The notes under the pieces were generated by a model, which was not told where the DNA came from, searched no databases, and was given only the letters and a program-made list of their open reading frames with translations. Shown here in pieces: positions 23,130-32,978 of a stretch of 62,155 nucleotides of DNA (the first letter of the stretch is position 1; the number at the start of each line of letters is the position of its first letter). Both the position numbers and the translations under genes were made by a program. The stretch is from CAYLNM01 sp964385045 (lineage in GTDB: Bacteria > Planctomycetota > Phycisphaerae > Phycisphaerales > SM1A02), in assembly GCA_964385045.1 (NCBI GenBank), contig CAYLNM010000006.1:1-62155 (forward strand), written 5' to 3'.

Positions 23130-24383
23130 TCAGCGGCGGCGCCACGTCACCAGGTCGCGGCAGTACTGCTCGTACTCGGCCTCGAACGCCGCGAGGTCCT
23201 CGGTGAAGTAGGCGTGCAGCAGCCAGGGGCCGACGCGGGAGCGGAACAGGGCCCGCCCGCGGCCGCCGGCGGCGACGACCCGGGGCGACCGGACGATCGT
23301 CCGCACGAGGTCGCCCTCGACCGCGTCGATCAGCACCCGCTCGAGGTCGGGCAGGTGGCGGCCGTCGTCGTGACGGATCAGGAAGTGCGTCAGGGCCCAG
23401 ACCTGCGCGTAGTAGGCGAGCAGGTCGCGCTTGCCGTCGGCCAGGAACTCCTGCGGCGACCGCGAGACGAGGTCGCGGAGGGGGATCAGTCGGTCGCGCC
23501 GCACCAGCGAGCGGAGCGTGCTCCACCGCTCCCAGTTCCGCCGCGGATTGAACTCCGGCGGACTGTCGGAGGAGCCCCAGCGGTGCCCCTCCATGTACGT
23601 CGCCAGACCCTCCTCGAGCCACAGCGGAAGCTGGTCGCGGAAGGTCCGCTGGGTGTACTGGTGCCAGCCCTCGTGGGCGGCGATCGCGAGGGTGTCCCGC
23701 GAGCGGCCCGACCAGTCGAGGTAGTAGAGGACGGCGATGCCCCGCGTCGAGAAGCCGCCGCGGCCGAGGCCGCGAAGCTGGCCCGCCTGCCGCGGGATCA
23801 CCTCGACCGTCTTGGCCTCCCACTCCTCGCGGTCGTGGAAGACGTACGTCTCCAGCGGCTCGGGGGGCGGCGGCAGGTCGATGATCGCGGTGCGGTAGTG
23901 CTCGAGCGCCGCCTCCATGAACCGCGGCAGCCGGTCGACGACCGAGTCGTAGCGGATCGTGGTGTGGATGCGGTAGTTGGCGGTGCGGATCAGGTGCCCG
24001 TCGCGCCCGGCGTAGCGCCACGGCTCGCGCGAGCGCTCGCCCGCGAGGACCGCGGACTCGACGGCGGCGCCGGGGCTCGCGTAGGCCCCGGCGGCGTCGC
24101 CCGCGTCGTCGGGGGCGGTGGACGGGGTGGCGGCGAGGGCCGAGGGGTTCGCGGCGTCACCGGTGCCGTCGCCGCGGCAGCCCGCGAGCAGGGCGGCGCC
24201 GGCGGCGACGCCCGCCGCGAGGGCGAGGCGGAGACCGGCGGCCCGGCGACCCCGGGCGTCGTGCGTGCGGACGCGGCGAGCGGGGGCAGCGGCGTCGTCC
24301 GCCGGGGCGGCGGGGGCGGGGGAGTCGTGGAGGACGGCGTCGGCGGCCTGTCGGGGACGGATGCGGCACCTCCTCGTGGACAT
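23130..24383 (-). CDS. Lipoprotein with gluzincin-like metallopeptidase motif (DUF1570-like)
   Basis: A 417-residue putative outer-cell lipoprotein: an N-terminal polar stretch, a hydrophobic segment and lipobox LLAGC near residue 68. The C-terminal domain has AAHEGWHQYTQRTF followed 17 residues later by LEEGLATYMEG, the HExxH-variant (HEGWH) plus downstream Glu pattern of zinc peptidases similar to DUF1570 proteins. The second motif residue is Glu as required. The start is doubtful: ATG 24383 overlaps a -10-like TACCAT, and a perfect GAGGAGG lies inside the frame, six bases before an in-frame ATC (24362). Natural substrate unknown. Confidence 0.75.
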   Translation of the reverse strand: MSTRRCRIRPRQAADAVLHDSPAPAAPADDAAAPARRVRTHDARGRRAAGLRLALAAGVAAGAALLAGCRGDGTGDAANPSALAATPSTAPDDAGDAAGAYASPGAAVESAVLAGERSREPWRYAGRDGHLIRTANYRIHTTIRYDSVVDRLPRFMEAALEHYRTAIIDLPPPPEPLETYVFHDREEWEAKTVEVIPRQAGQLRGLGRGGFSTRGIAVLYYLDWSGRSRDTLAIAAHEGWHQYTQRTFRDQLPLWLEEGLATYMEGHRWGSSDSPPEFNPRRNWERWSTLRSLVRRDRLIPLRDLVSRSPQEFLADGKRDLLAYYAQVWALTHFLIRHDDGRHLPDLERVLIDAVEGDLVRTIVRSPRVVAAGGRGRALFRSRVGPWLLHAYFTEDLAAFEAEYEQYCRDLVTWRRR

Positions 24384-24786
24384 GGTACGGCCGAATCGGC
24401 CGAACCACTCCCCGGAATCGGACGGCGGCGCCGGGTCCCTGCGTCCTGCCCGGACCGCGCCGAGGTCTCGAGGGCGGATCGCGGGACCGGGGCGACCGGA
24501 TTCCCGGGCCCGAGTCCTTTCATCGGCCCGACGGAGGATCGGTTGCAGCCGGGCTCGTGCCCCGGGGTGGTCCCGAGGCGGTGCCGGCCCTCGCTCGACT
24601 CGCGGGGGACCACGGGACTCGCCGCCTCCCGGACGACGGGGGCGACGGGCGTGCGGTCGGCAGCGTTCGGTGGCCCCCGGCCGACGGCGGCCGGCGGCGG
24701 CGAGCCGGCGTGGCGCGGGCCGGCGGGCAGCGGGGAGCCGGCGGGCGGCGGGGCGGGGGGCCGGCGTGGCGCGGGCCGGCGGCAGG
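24384..24786. other. Intergenic region with a 22-bp direct repeat
   Basis: No gene seen between the metallopeptidase start and the valS stop. The 22-bp sequence beginning CCGGCGTGGCGCGGGCC occurs at 24705-24726 and again at 24761-24782, 34 bp apart. GC-rich low-complexity DNA fills the rest. Confidence 0.5.
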
Positions 24787-27700
24787 TCAGGCCGGCGGCA
24801 GGGCCTCGAGGGCCTGCCGGGCCGCCTGGAGGTCGGCCTCGGCCTCGGCCAGGCGGTCGCGGGTCTCCTGCACCACCGGGGCTGGAGCGTTGTTCACGTA
24901 GCCCGGGTTGTCCAGCCGGCCGCGGTAGCCGGCGATCGCCTTCTCCTTCTCGGCGACGAGCCCCTCGAGCCGGGCCCGCTCGGCTTCGACGTCGACCTCG
25001 TCGACCACGCCCGAGAGCAGCAGCTCCGCCCCCTCCACCGCGAGCGGGATCGCCCCCGCGGGGCGCTCGGCCGGCACCGGCTCGATCGCGCCGAGCCCGG
25101 CGAGGGTCTCGGCGGTGGGCGCCGCGACGGCGAGCAGGTCCCGGATCGCGTCCGGGGCGTGGAGCGTGATCCGCCGCTTGGGCGACACCTCGTGCCGGGC
25201 CCGCTCGGTGCGGATCGCGCCCACGAGCTCCTGCACCCGGCCGAAGGTCGCGGCGGCCTCGTCGTCGAGCAGGCTCCCGGCCGCCTCGGCGTCCGGCCAC
25301 GCCGCCCCCGCGAGCAGGGCGCTCGACGGCAGCTCCAGACCCCGCACGCCCGCCGGGCCCGCCGCCTGCACCGCCGGCCACAGGGCCTCGGTGACGAAGG
25401 GGCAGATCGGGTGCAGCAGCCGCAGCATCCCGTCGAGCACCGTCCGCAGCACCTGCTGCTGGGCGGGGTCCTCGCGCACGGTGGGCTTGATCGCCTCGAG
25501 GTACCAGTCGCAGACGTCGCGCCACACGAGGTCGTACATCGCGGTGGCGTAGGCGGCGAACTGGTAGTCGGCGACCGCGGCGTCGACCTGGGCCACCGTG
25601 CGGGCGAGCCGGTCGAGCACCCAGCGATCGACGAGCGGCCGCTCGGCCGGCGCCACCGCCTCCGGGCCCGCCGGCTCGGTGATCGTGCCGAGGGCGAACC
25701 GCGTGGCGTTCCACAGCTTGTTGCAGAAGTTGCGACCCTGGTCGAACTTCGACGAGGCGTTGCGGGCGAGCGGGGCCTCGTCGGTGGGCGTCGCGGCGCC
25801 CGAGGCGACCCCGTACGCACTGATCATCGGCTTGCCCGTCTTCGGGCACGTCTGCTCCGGAGCCGCGACCACGTGGCCGGACGGACTGGTGATCTCCTTC
25901 GGCGGGAAGGTCTCGCCCGTCCACGGCGAGACCATGTCCACCGGCATGCGGGCGTCCTGCGTTCCGGTGCAGAGCTCGGCGAGGGCGAACCGCATCGCGT
26001 CCGCCCCGTGCGAGTGGATGATGTCCCGCGGGTCCACGCCGTTGCCCAGCGACTTGCTCATCCGCTGGCCGTGGCCGTCCTGGATCATCGGGTTGATGTA
26101 GACGTGGCGGAAGGGCACCCGCCGCTCGTTGAAGTGCCGATTGAACATCACCATCCGGCTGACCCAGAGCGTGATGATGTCTCGGCCGGTGCACAGCACG
26201 GTGGTGGGGTTGAACGTCTCGAGCAGGCCCTCGAGGTCGCCCGACGGCTCCGGCCAGCCCATCGTCGAGAGCGGCCACAGGCCCGAGCTGAACCAGGTGT
26301 CGAGGACGTCCTCGTCCTGCTCGAAGCCCTCGGCCGCGAGCCGCTCGGCCACCGCGTCCGCCCCCTCGACGCCGACGTTGACGCAGACCTGCACCTGCAC
26401 CGCGTCGCCCGACGGCACCTCGGCGGTGGCCACGAGCCCCGGGTGCGCCCCCGCCTCCGACCGCCAGGTGCGGTGCACCGCCTCGGCCTCGGCCGCGTCC
26501 TCGAAGGTCCGCCACCACACCGGGATCCGGTGGCCCCACCACAGCTGCCGGCTGATGCACCAGTCGCGCAGGGCGTCGTGCCACGCCTCGTAGCTGCGGG
26601 CGTAGCGCGGCGGGAAGAACCGCAGCGTGCCGTCGTCGCCGGCCGGGTCGTCGCCGTGGCGGCGCCCCGGCACGTCGCTCGCCCGCTGCTCGGGGTCCAG
26701 CGCCCGCTGGGCCTCGCCCACGAGCCGGTCGTCGGTCACCTTCACGTACCACTGATCGCTCAGGTACGGCTCGATCGGCACGTGCGAGCGGTAGCTGTGT
26801 CCGACCGCGTGCACGTACGGCCGCACCTCGGCGAGCAGCTCGTGCTCGCGGAACCACCGCACGATCGCCTCGCGGGCCTCCTCGCGGCTCATCCCCACGA
26901 ACCGGCGGGCCTCCTCCGGGACGTCCTCCCAGCCGTGGCGGTCGCTGATCGATCCGTCGGGGGCCATCACGTTGATCGCGGGCAGCTCGTGCCGCCGCCC
27001 GATCTCCCAGTCGTTGGGATCGTGGGCCGGGGTCACCTTGAGGAAGCCGCTCGCGTAGCGGGCCTTGGCGTCGGAGGAGTCGGGATCGGGCGCGACCACG
27101 TGCTCGTCGGCGACGACCGGGATGATGCGGTCGACGATCGGCAGCCGCACCCGGCGGCCGGTGAAGCGGGCCCGGTCGGCGTCGTCGGGGTTCACCGCCA
27201 CCGCGGTGTCGCCGAGCATGGTCTCGGGGCGGGTGGTGGCGACGGTCACGAACTCGCCGGTGTCGGCCCCGTCGTCGTCGACCACCGGGTACCTCAGGTA
27301 CCAGAACGAGCCCTCGACCTCCTTCATCTCGACCTCGTCGTCGGCGAGGGCGGTGAGGGTGACGGGGTCCCAGTTCACGAGCCGCTTGCCGCGGTAGACG
27401 AGGCCCTCGCGGAACAGCTCGAAGAACGCCTGCATCACCGCGCGGGCGCAGGTCTCGTCCATCGTGAACCGCTGGCGGTCCCAGTCGCAGGAGCATCCCA
27501 TGCGGCGGAGCTGGTCGGTGATGGTGGCCTCGTACTCGTCCTTCCACGCCCGGACCTTCTCGACGAAGGCCTCGCGGGTGAAGTCGAGCCGTCGCTGCCC
27601 CCGGGCCATCAGCCGCTTCTCGACCACCGTCTGGGTGGCGATGCCGGCGTGGTCGGTGCCCGGCATCCAGAGCGTCTCGAAGCCCTTCATGCGGTGCACG

Positions 27701-27936
27701 CGGACGAGGACGTCCTGGATCGAGTTGTTCATCGCGTGCCCGAGATGCAGGGCCGCGGTGACGTTGGGCGGCGGGATGAGGATCGCGTAGGGCGGGCGGC
27801 CGGTCCCGGGCTCGGCGTGCCACAGGCCCGAGGCGTCCCACCGCTCGAGGACCGCATCCTCGTGCTCGGCGGGCACGTACGTGCGGGGGAGGGCCGCGCC
27901 GCTCGGGGCGCCCGTCGTCGTGGCCGGCGTGCTCAT
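24787..27936 (-). CDS. valS: Valine--tRNA ligase
   Basis: A 1049-residue class I synthetase that charges tRNA-Val, with editing domain and C-terminal coiled coil. The HIGH-type motif is PPPNVTAALHLGHAMNNSIQ and the KMSKS-type motif MSKSLGNGVDPRDII. Also visible are GTDHAGIATQ, the CP1 editing region (TVATTRPETMLGDTAVAVNP) and the C-terminal helical arm (RARLEGLVAEKEKAIAGYRG). It is somewhat longer than average because of inserts in the editing/catalytic region. No ribosome site: TATCAT (27945-27950) ends 8 nt before the ATG, a leaderless arrangement. It diverges from the TPR lipoprotein gene. Confidence 0.97.
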   Translation of the reverse strand: MSTPATTTGAPSGAALPRTYVPAEHEDAVLERWDASGLWHAEPGTGRPPYAILIPPPNVTAALHLGHAMNNSIQDVLVRVHRMKGFETLWMPGTDHAGIATQTVVEKRLMARGQRRLDFTREAFVEKVRAWKDEYEATITDQLRRMGCSCDWDRQRFTMDETCARAVMQAFFELFREGLVYRGKRLVNWDPVTLTALADDEVEMKEVEGSFWYLRYPVVDDDGADTGEFVTVATTRPETMLGDTAVAVNPDDADRARFTGRRVRLPIVDRIIPVVADEHVVAPDPDSSDAKARYASGFLKVTPAHDPNDWEIGRRHELPAINVMAPDGSISDRHGWEDVPEEARRFVGMSREEAREAIVRWFREHELLAEVRPYVHAVGHSYRSHVPIEPYLSDQWYVKVTDDRLVGEAQRALDPEQRASDVPGRRHGDDPAGDDGTLRFFPPRYARSYEAWHDALRDWCISRQLWWGHRIPVWWRTFEDAAEAEAVHRTWRSEAGAHPGLVATAEVPSGDAVQVQVCVNVGVEGADAVAERLAAEGFEQDEDVLDTWFSSGLWPLSTMGWPEPSGDLEGLLETFNPTTVLCTGRDIITLWVSRMVMFNRHFNERRVPFRHVYINPMIQDGHGQRMSKSLGNGVDPRDIIHSHGADAMRFALAELCTGTQDARMPVDMVSPWTGETFPPKEITSPSGHVVAAPEQTCPKTGKPMISAYGVASGAATPTDEAPLARNASSKFDQGRNFCNKLWNATRFALGTITEPAGPEAVAPAERPLVDRWVLDRLARTVAQVDAAVADYQFAAYATAMYDLVWRDVCDWYLEAIKPTVREDPAQQQVLRTVLDGMLRLLHPICPFVTEALWPAVQAAGPAGVRGLELPSSALLAGAAWPDAEAAGSLLDDEAAATFGRVQELVGAIRTERARHEVSPKRRITLHAPDAIRDLLAVAAPTAETLAGLGAIEPVPAERPAGAIPLAVEGAELLLSGVVDEVDVEAERARLEGLVAEKEKAIAGYRGRLDNPGYVNNAPAPVVQETRDRLAEAEADLQAARQALEALPPA

Positions 27937-27944
27937 GGGGGGCG

Positions 27945-27950
27945 ATGATA
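27945..27950 (-). promoter_or_regulatory. -10 box for leaderless valS
   Basis: TATCAT on the minus strand, 8 nt from the valS ATG. Confidence 0.5.
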
Positions 27951-28009
27951 GTGGCGGGGGTCCGGGGCCGACGCCCGGCGGCGCCGCCGCCGGCAGGAAG
28001 CGAGGACGC

Positions 28010-29239
28010 GTGCGCACGACGACGGACGGGATCGATGGGCCGCGCGTGCCGGCGGCCGGCGGGGCGTCGCCGCCGCCGGCGACGCCGGCGACGACGGCGG
28101 TGCCCGCGGCGCGGCGGCGGGGCGGCGGACGGCGGAGCGCGGCGGGGGCGGCGACGGTGCTCGCGGTGGCGGCGGGACTGGTCGCGGCCGGATGCACCGG
28201 CGGCAACGGGGACGATGGCGGCGCCGGGGCGGGGGAGGAGGCGCCGCCGAACGCGGAGACCAGCGGCGGCGTGACCGACGAGGGGTTCGCGGCCGCGCTC
28301 GATGCGGCCGAGACGCGGCTCGAGCGCGGCGAGCGCGAGGCGGCCGAGACGATCCTGGCCACGGCGGTGCGGCGGCGGCCCGACGACCCGCGGGCCCGCG
28401 AGCTGCTGGGCCGAGTGGCGATGGGCCGGGCGGCGGACGCGGCGGCGGCGGGGGCGCCGGACGACCGCGTGCGGGCGCTCCACGGCGAGGCATGGGACCA
28501 GTACCGGCGGGCCGCGGCGGGGCGTCCCGACGACGCCGGACTCCAGACCTCGGCGGGGCTGGTCGCGCTGGCGGCGGGCGAGCCCGACGCGGCGCTGGCG
28601 TGCTTCGAGCGGGCGGTCGCCCGGGATCCGGCGCTCCCGCAGCCGCGGCTCTACGCCGGGCAGGTGCGGCTCGGCCGCGGCGAGCACGAGGCGGCGGCCC
28701 GGGACTTCGAGGCGGTGCTCACGCTGGACCCGGCCGAGCCGTGGGCGATGAGCTCGCTCGCGGTCGCGCGGGTCGGCCAGGGACGGGCGGCCGAGGCGAT
28801 CGAGCTGGCGGCGGAGGCGCGGGCGATCGCGCCCGAGGAGCCGGCCCTGCGGGTGCAGGAGATCCGGGTGCTGCGGCTGGCCGGTCGCCCCGCGGAGGCG
28901 GTCGCGCGGGCGCTGGCGATTCCGGAGGACGACCGCGTGGCCTGGGGCCTCGTCCCCGAGCTCGCGGCGGCGCTGCGGGCGACCGGGCGTCCTGGCGAGG
29001 CGGCCGAGGCCTGGGCCGCGGCCTGGCGCCGAACGGAGGACCCGCGGGATCGGGCGGAGGCCGCGCTCGCCGCGGCCGAGTGCCGGGCGGAGGCGGGGGA
29101 CGCGGAGGACGGCTGGCGGTGGGCGGCCCGGGCCCGCGCCGCCGGGGCGGACGCGGCCGCGGTGGCCGCGGTCGAGGATCGGCTCCGGGAGGCGGGCCCC
29201 GCCGGAGCTCCCGGACCGTCGGACGCGGACGACGGCTGA
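28010..29239 (+). CDS. TPR-repeat lipoprotein
   Basis: A 409-residue protein if started at GTG 28010 (GAGGA just before). A hydrophobic segment ending in the lipobox LVAAGC lies near residues 46-64, then a short Gly/Asp linker and at least six degenerate tetratricopeptide repeats, for example AETRLERGEREAAETILATA, SAGLVALAAGEPDAALACFE, YAGQVRLGRGEHEAAARDFE and SLAVARVGQGRAAEAIELAA. TPR arrays mediate protein contacts; this one would be tethered to a membrane on the outer side of the inner membrane or beyond. An upstream ATG at 27935 overlaps the valS start codon and was rejected. Strong Ala/Arg bias reflects the genome's GC. Confidence 0.75.
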   Translation: MRTTTDGIDGPRVPAAGGASPPPATPATTAVPAARRRGGGRRSAAGAATVLAVAAGLVAAGCTGGNGDDGGAGAGEEAPPNAETSGGVTDEGFAAALDAAETRLERGEREAAETILATAVRRRPDDPRARELLGRVAMGRAADAAAAGAPDDRVRALHGEAWDQYRRAAAGRPDDAGLQTSAGLVALAAGEPDAALACFERAVARDPALPQPRLYAGQVRLGRGEHEAAARDFEAVLTLDPAEPWAMSSLAVARVGQGRAAEAIELAAEARAIAPEEPALRVQEIRVLRLAGRPAEAVARALAIPEDDRVAWGLVPELAAALRATGRPGEAAEAWAAAWRRTEDPRDRAEAALAAAECRAEAGDAEDGWRWAARARAAGADAAAVAAVEDRLREAGPAGAPGPSDADDG

Positions 29240-29339
29240 GTCCGGGGCGACGGCCCGATCGAGGCCTCGAGGGCCGGCATCGATCAGCGGCGGCGCCGGG
29301 CCGCCACGGGCGACCGGGGCCGAGGACGCCGCCCCCGGC

Positions 29340-29741
29340 TCAGGGGGCCGGGGTGACGGTCACGACCCGGCGTCCGGCCTCCCGCCACGGATCGTCCGCG
29401 GCGTCGCCGGCCCCCGGCCGACCGTCGAGGCGGTTGCCGTCGTCGCGGCCGCCGGCCGGCGACCGCTCCACGGCCCACGCCGGATCGCCGCCGCCCCGCC
29501 GATCGCGGGCCGCGAGTCGATCGACCCCCAGCCGCCCGAGTCGGCCTCCCTCGGTCGCGACCGCGATCGCCAGGATCGCGAGCAGGCCCGCGAGGATCGC
29601 CGCGAGGCCGACGAGGATCGCGAGCTCCGCGTGCGCGGCGAGTCCGCCGGCCAGGTCGCCGGCCAGGTCGCCGCCGAGGAGCCCGTCGTCGCGGGGCGAG
29701 GCCGGTCCCGGGAGGGCGGCGCGATGGAGCTGGTGGGTCAC
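29340..29741 (-). CDS. Small single-pass membrane protein, hypothetical
   Basis: A 133-residue protein from a GTG start. A single strong hydrophobic helix (ELAILVGLAAILAGLLAILA) lies at about residues 39-60, followed by a polar Gly/Asp/Arg-rich tail. There is no ribosome site, but TAGCAT (29749-29754) sits 7 nt before the GTG, the leaderless pattern seen for other genes here. I do not recognise it; it could be spurious, but the helix and promoter speak for a real gene. Confidence 0.45.
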   Translation of the reverse strand: MTHQLHRAALPGPASPRDDGLLGGDLAGDLAGGLAAHAELAILVGLAAILAGLLAILAIAVATEGGRLGRLGVDRLAARDRRGGGDPAWAVERSPAGGRDDGNRLDGRPGAGDAADDPWREAGRRVVTVTPAP

Positions 29742-29754
29742 GACCCGGATGCTA

Positions 29755-30207
29755 CGACGCCGCCGCCGGCGAGTTGATGGTCCGGAATCGCCAACCTGCG
29801 GGGAGCCACGCGCACCGCGGGGCCGCGGCATCGGCGCCCGCCGGCCCGCCTCGCACCGGCCCGCGGCGTTCCCGGCCCCGCCGGGCGGTCGCGCCCGGAT
29901 GGCCGGCGACGCGATCCGGGACGCCCTGACGGTCCGCGGCGACGGTTCCCGGACCCGCCGGCGGGCGCGCCGGTACGATTCTTCGAGCCTCCGTCGGGAG
30001 GTCTCCCCGCACCGAGCCCCGAGTCGGAACAGTCGGCCCCGCCGCCGTGTTCGTGACGACGGCCCCGCGGGTCGCCGACGTCGTCCGATCGGATTGAACC
30101 TGTTCCGGCCCGGGCGTCGATCGCAGAATGAGAGGGTCGCCCGCCTTGCGTCGGGCCCGACCCGGCCGCGGACCGCCGCGGCGACAGCCGACTCACAGGG
30201 GAGTTCG
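29755..30207. other. Upstream region of the S41 protease gene
   Basis: No gene seen. A -10-like TACGAT is at 29974-29979 with no good -35, which would give a leader of about 225 nt before the S41 protease gene. Nothing else stands out. Confidence 0.4.
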
Positions 30208-32499
30208 ATGACGCATCCACGCACCGTCCGCCGCAGCGGCCTCGCCCTCGCGCTCGCGGTCACCGCCACGAGCCTCGGTGGCACGGCCACCGAGTCCGCC
30301 GATCCGGTCGCCGACTGGGCGGCCCAGGTCTGGACCGCGGCCCGCAGCGGCGGGGCGGCCGACGTCGAGCGGCTCCTCGAGTCGCTGCCCCGCGAGGCGG
30401 CCGAGCAGGATCCCCTTCGGGCGAAGACCGCCGAGGCCGTCTCCGAGGGTCTCGCCCAGCTCCGCGAGCAGCGCGTCGCGGCCGCCGAGGCCCGCGACGC
30501 CGAGCGTGAGGAGGCCCTCGCGACGATGCGAGAGCACGTCGCCGAAGGAAAGCGGTCGGTGGCCCTCCGCCACGCCGTCATCGCCCAGTCGCACGCGTCG
30601 GACTACGACGCCTTCCTCGCCGACGACGAGGTCATGGAGCTCGTCGCCTGGGCCGAGGCGCAGGTATTCGCCGAGGAGGACCGCCGCAACTGGATCGACG
30701 CCCAGGAGCTGCTGTACCTTCTCCGCACGTTCTACGAGGACACCTCGGACCAGGCGTCGTTCAAGCGGCACCAGGAGGAGCTCGAGGTCGTCAACCGCCG
30801 GGTCGAGCTGCTCTCGCGCTACGCCCCCGAGGCCCTGTTCGAGATGCGGGCGGCCCGGGCCGAGCGGCTGGGCGAGGGCGACATCGGCGAGTTCAACCCC
30901 GCGATGGTCATGGACTACCGCGAGCGGCTCCAGGGCATCGACCGCCGCATGCTCTACGCGTTCCTCTCGACCGCGGCCGAGGACCACATCGAGGCCCGCG
31001 GCTGGCGGCCGCTGCTCGAGGGCGGACTCGACGCCCTCGAGACCTTCGCCACCACCGGACCGCTCCAGCAGGAGTTCCCCCGCATCGGGGACGCCTCGGC
31101 CGCCGGGGCGTGGATCGGCCGGGTCCGCGAGTGGCGGAACCAGATCGACATCATGCGGGACTCGGAGCTCGGCCGCCGCGCGTGCATCGCGATGGTCGAG
31201 GACCTCGTCGACCTGAACCGGGCGACGCTCCGCGTGCCCGAGGAGGTCGTCGTCCGCGAGTTCGGCGACGGGGCGATGGGCCGCCTCGACACCTACTCGG
31301 ACATCGTGTGGCCCGACCAGGTCCGCCGCTTCCAGCAGCAGACCGAGGGCGACTTCGTCGGCGTGGGCATCCTCATCCGCCACACCGACAAGCGCGAGAT
31401 CCAGATCGTCCAGCCGCTCGAGGGCACGCCGGCGTACAAGGCCGGCATCCTCCCCGGCGACGTCATCGTGAGCGTGGACGGCGATCCCACCGTCGGGTGG
31501 ACGCTCAATGACGCGGTGGACCGGATCACCGGCCGCCGCGGCGAGATCGTCCGCCTCGGCGTCGTCCGCGAGGGCGAGGAGGACGCGGAGCCGGTCGAGA
31601 TCCCGATTCGCCGCAACGTGATCAAGATCCACTCGGTCAAGGGCTGGGAGAAGACCGGCGTCGAGCCGGACGGCGAACCCATCTGGGACTGGATGATCGA
31701 CGACACCGCGGGTGTCGCGTACGTCCGCCTGACGCAGTTCACCGGGGCGACCTACGCCGACCTTCGCGACGCGTGGGACGAGATCGTCGAGCAGCACGGC
31801 GACGAGCCCAACGGCCTGATCGTCGACCTGCGGCACAATCCCGGCGGCCTGCTCACCGCCGCGGTGCAGATCTCGAACCTCTGGGTCGACCGCGGCACCA
31901 TCGTCACCGGCGAGAACCGGGAGCGGGAGCAGGTCTGGCGACAGCAGGCGCTCGGTCGGCGGGCGCCGATCGCCGAGTCGGGCGTCTCGACCGTGATCCT
32001 CGTCAACAAGGGCTCGGCGAGCGCGAGCGAGATCGTCGCCGGCGCCCTGCAGGCCCACGGACGAGCGATCGTGGTCGGCGAGCGCACCTTCGGCAAGGGC
32101 TCGGTGCAGACCGTGCACCAGGTCGCCCGTGAGGGTCGCATCAAGCTCACGACGCAGTACTACCGCCTGCCGTCGCCCGACGGCGGCCGCACGCCCGGGC
32201 GCCTCGTGCACAAGCGCGACGGAGCGACGGTCTGGGGCGTCGACCCCGACGTCGAGGCGCCGATGACGGTGCGGCAGACCGCCGACGCCCTCACGCTTCG
32301 CCAGGAGGCCGAGGCGGCGTTCCTGCCCGGCACCGACGAGGCGGAGGCGGCGGACATCGACGACCTGCTGGCCGAGGGCATCGATCCGCAGCTCCAGACC
32401 GCGCTGCTGATCCTGCAGGCCCAGGCCCTCTCGCGGCTCGAGGCCCCCGAGGGCATGCGGCATGCGATGCGGGAGGCCGCGCCGGCCGGCTCCGGCTGA
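30208..32499 (+). CDS. Secreted S41 (CtpA/tail-specific) serine protease with PDZ domain
   Basis: A 763-residue exported protease. Signal peptide ~1-30; a long helical region of some 340 residues not typical of CtpA; a PDZ domain at ~379-455 (VGVGILIRHTDKREIQIVQP, AGILPGDVIVSVDG); then the S41 catalytic domain. The Ser/Lys dyad is S605 in KGSASASEIVAGAL and K630 in TFGKGSVQTV, with the family's 25-residue spacing. Such enzymes trim or degrade periplasmic proteins from their C-termini. The ATG follows CACAGGGGAG. A strong hairpin at 32543 follows. The N-terminal helical region may be a substrate or regulatory domain; that is a guess. Confidence 0.92.
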   Translation: MTHPRTVRRSGLALALAVTATSLGGTATESADPVADWAAQVWTAARSGGAADVERLLESLPREAAEQDPLRAKTAEAVSEGLAQLREQRVAAAEARDAEREEALATMREHVAEGKRSVALRHAVIAQSHASDYDAFLADDEVMELVAWAEAQVFAEEDRRNWIDAQELLYLLRTFYEDTSDQASFKRHQEELEVVNRRVELLSRYAPEALFEMRAARAERLGEGDIGEFNPAMVMDYRERLQGIDRRMLYAFLSTAAEDHIEARGWRPLLEGGLDALETFATTGPLQQEFPRIGDASAAGAWIGRVREWRNQIDIMRDSELGRRACIAMVEDLVDLNRATLRVPEEVVVREFGDGAMGRLDTYSDIVWPDQVRRFQQQTEGDFVGVGILIRHTDKREIQIVQPLEGTPAYKAGILPGDVIVSVDGDPTVGWTLNDAVDRITGRRGEIVRLGVVREGEEDAEPVEIPIRRNVIKIHSVKGWEKTGVEPDGEPIWDWMIDDTAGVAYVRLTQFTGATYADLRDAWDEIVEQHGDEPNGLIVDLRHNPGGLLTAAVQISNLWVDRGTIVTGENREREQVWRQQALGRRAPIAESGVSTVILVNKGSASASEIVAGALQAHGRAIVVGERTFGKGSVQTVHQVAREGRIKLTTQYYRLPSPDGGRTPGRLVHKRDGATVWGVDPDVEAPMTVRQTADALTLRQEAEAAFLPGTDEAEAADIDDLLAEGIDPQLQTALLILQAQALSRLEAPEGMRHAMREAAPAGSG

Positions 32500-32542
32500 C
32501 GGGCCATTCCGCCGGCGGACACGCTTCGCCGACCCGGCGCCG

Positions 32543-32581
32543 GACGCGGGCCCCGTGGTGGATCACCACGGGGCCCGCGTC
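32543..32581. terminator. 18-bp perfect hairpin, shared terminator of convergent genes
   Basis: Arms at 32543-32560 and 32564-32581 are perfectly complementary (GACGCGGGCCCCGTGGTG and its reverse complement) around GAT. It lies between the S41 protease gene and the convergent small lipoprotein gene. No T-run on either strand. Confidence 0.65.
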
Positions 32582-32702
32582 GCGCGCGGGTCGTTCGGCG
32601 CGGCCGGAGGTCATGCCGCCTGGTGCCGGGGGACGGGGGCGCCGGCGCGGACGTGATCGGAGGTGGGGGCGCCTTGGCGAGGCCGAGCGAGGCCGGGCGG
32701 CG

Positions 32703-32978
32703 TCAGCGGTCCGCGCCGGCGACCGCGAACGCGCCGGCCGGGGTCTGCCGCTCGGGGAACGCGGCCGCGAACCGATTCGGGTCGACGTCGGCCCGCTCGA
32801 TCTCGCCGCTCAGGATCGCCTCGTAGGTGGCCCGGCGGCTCTCGGCGCAGCCGCCGAGGGGCGGGAGCGCGGCGACCACGGCCGCCGCGACGACGAGCTG
32901 TCCGGCGCGGCGGACCCCGCGTGCGGCGGGGACGGGCGTCGTCGGTCGAGGCTCGGCGAGGTGGCGGCGAGGGGCCAT
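32703..32978 (-). CDS. Small lipoprotein, hypothetical
   Basis: A 91-residue protein. A hydrophobic segment (GQLVVAAAVVAALPPLGGC) ends in a lipobox-like GGC at ~residue 44, followed by a short acidic, helix-prone mature part (RRATYEAILSGEIERADVDP). GGAGCC precedes the ATG. No domain recognised. Its closeness to secreted enzymes on both sides is suggestive only. Confidence 0.6.
   Translation of the reverse strand: MAPRRHLAEPRPTTPVPAARGVRRAGQLVVAAAVVAALPPLGGCAESRRATYEAILSGEIERADVDPNRFAAAFPERQTPAGAFAVAGADR

Noticed and set aside
27935..28009. ATG at 27935 as start of the TPR lipoprotein
   Set aside because: It overlaps the valS start codon on the other strand and has no ribosome site; GTG 28010 does.
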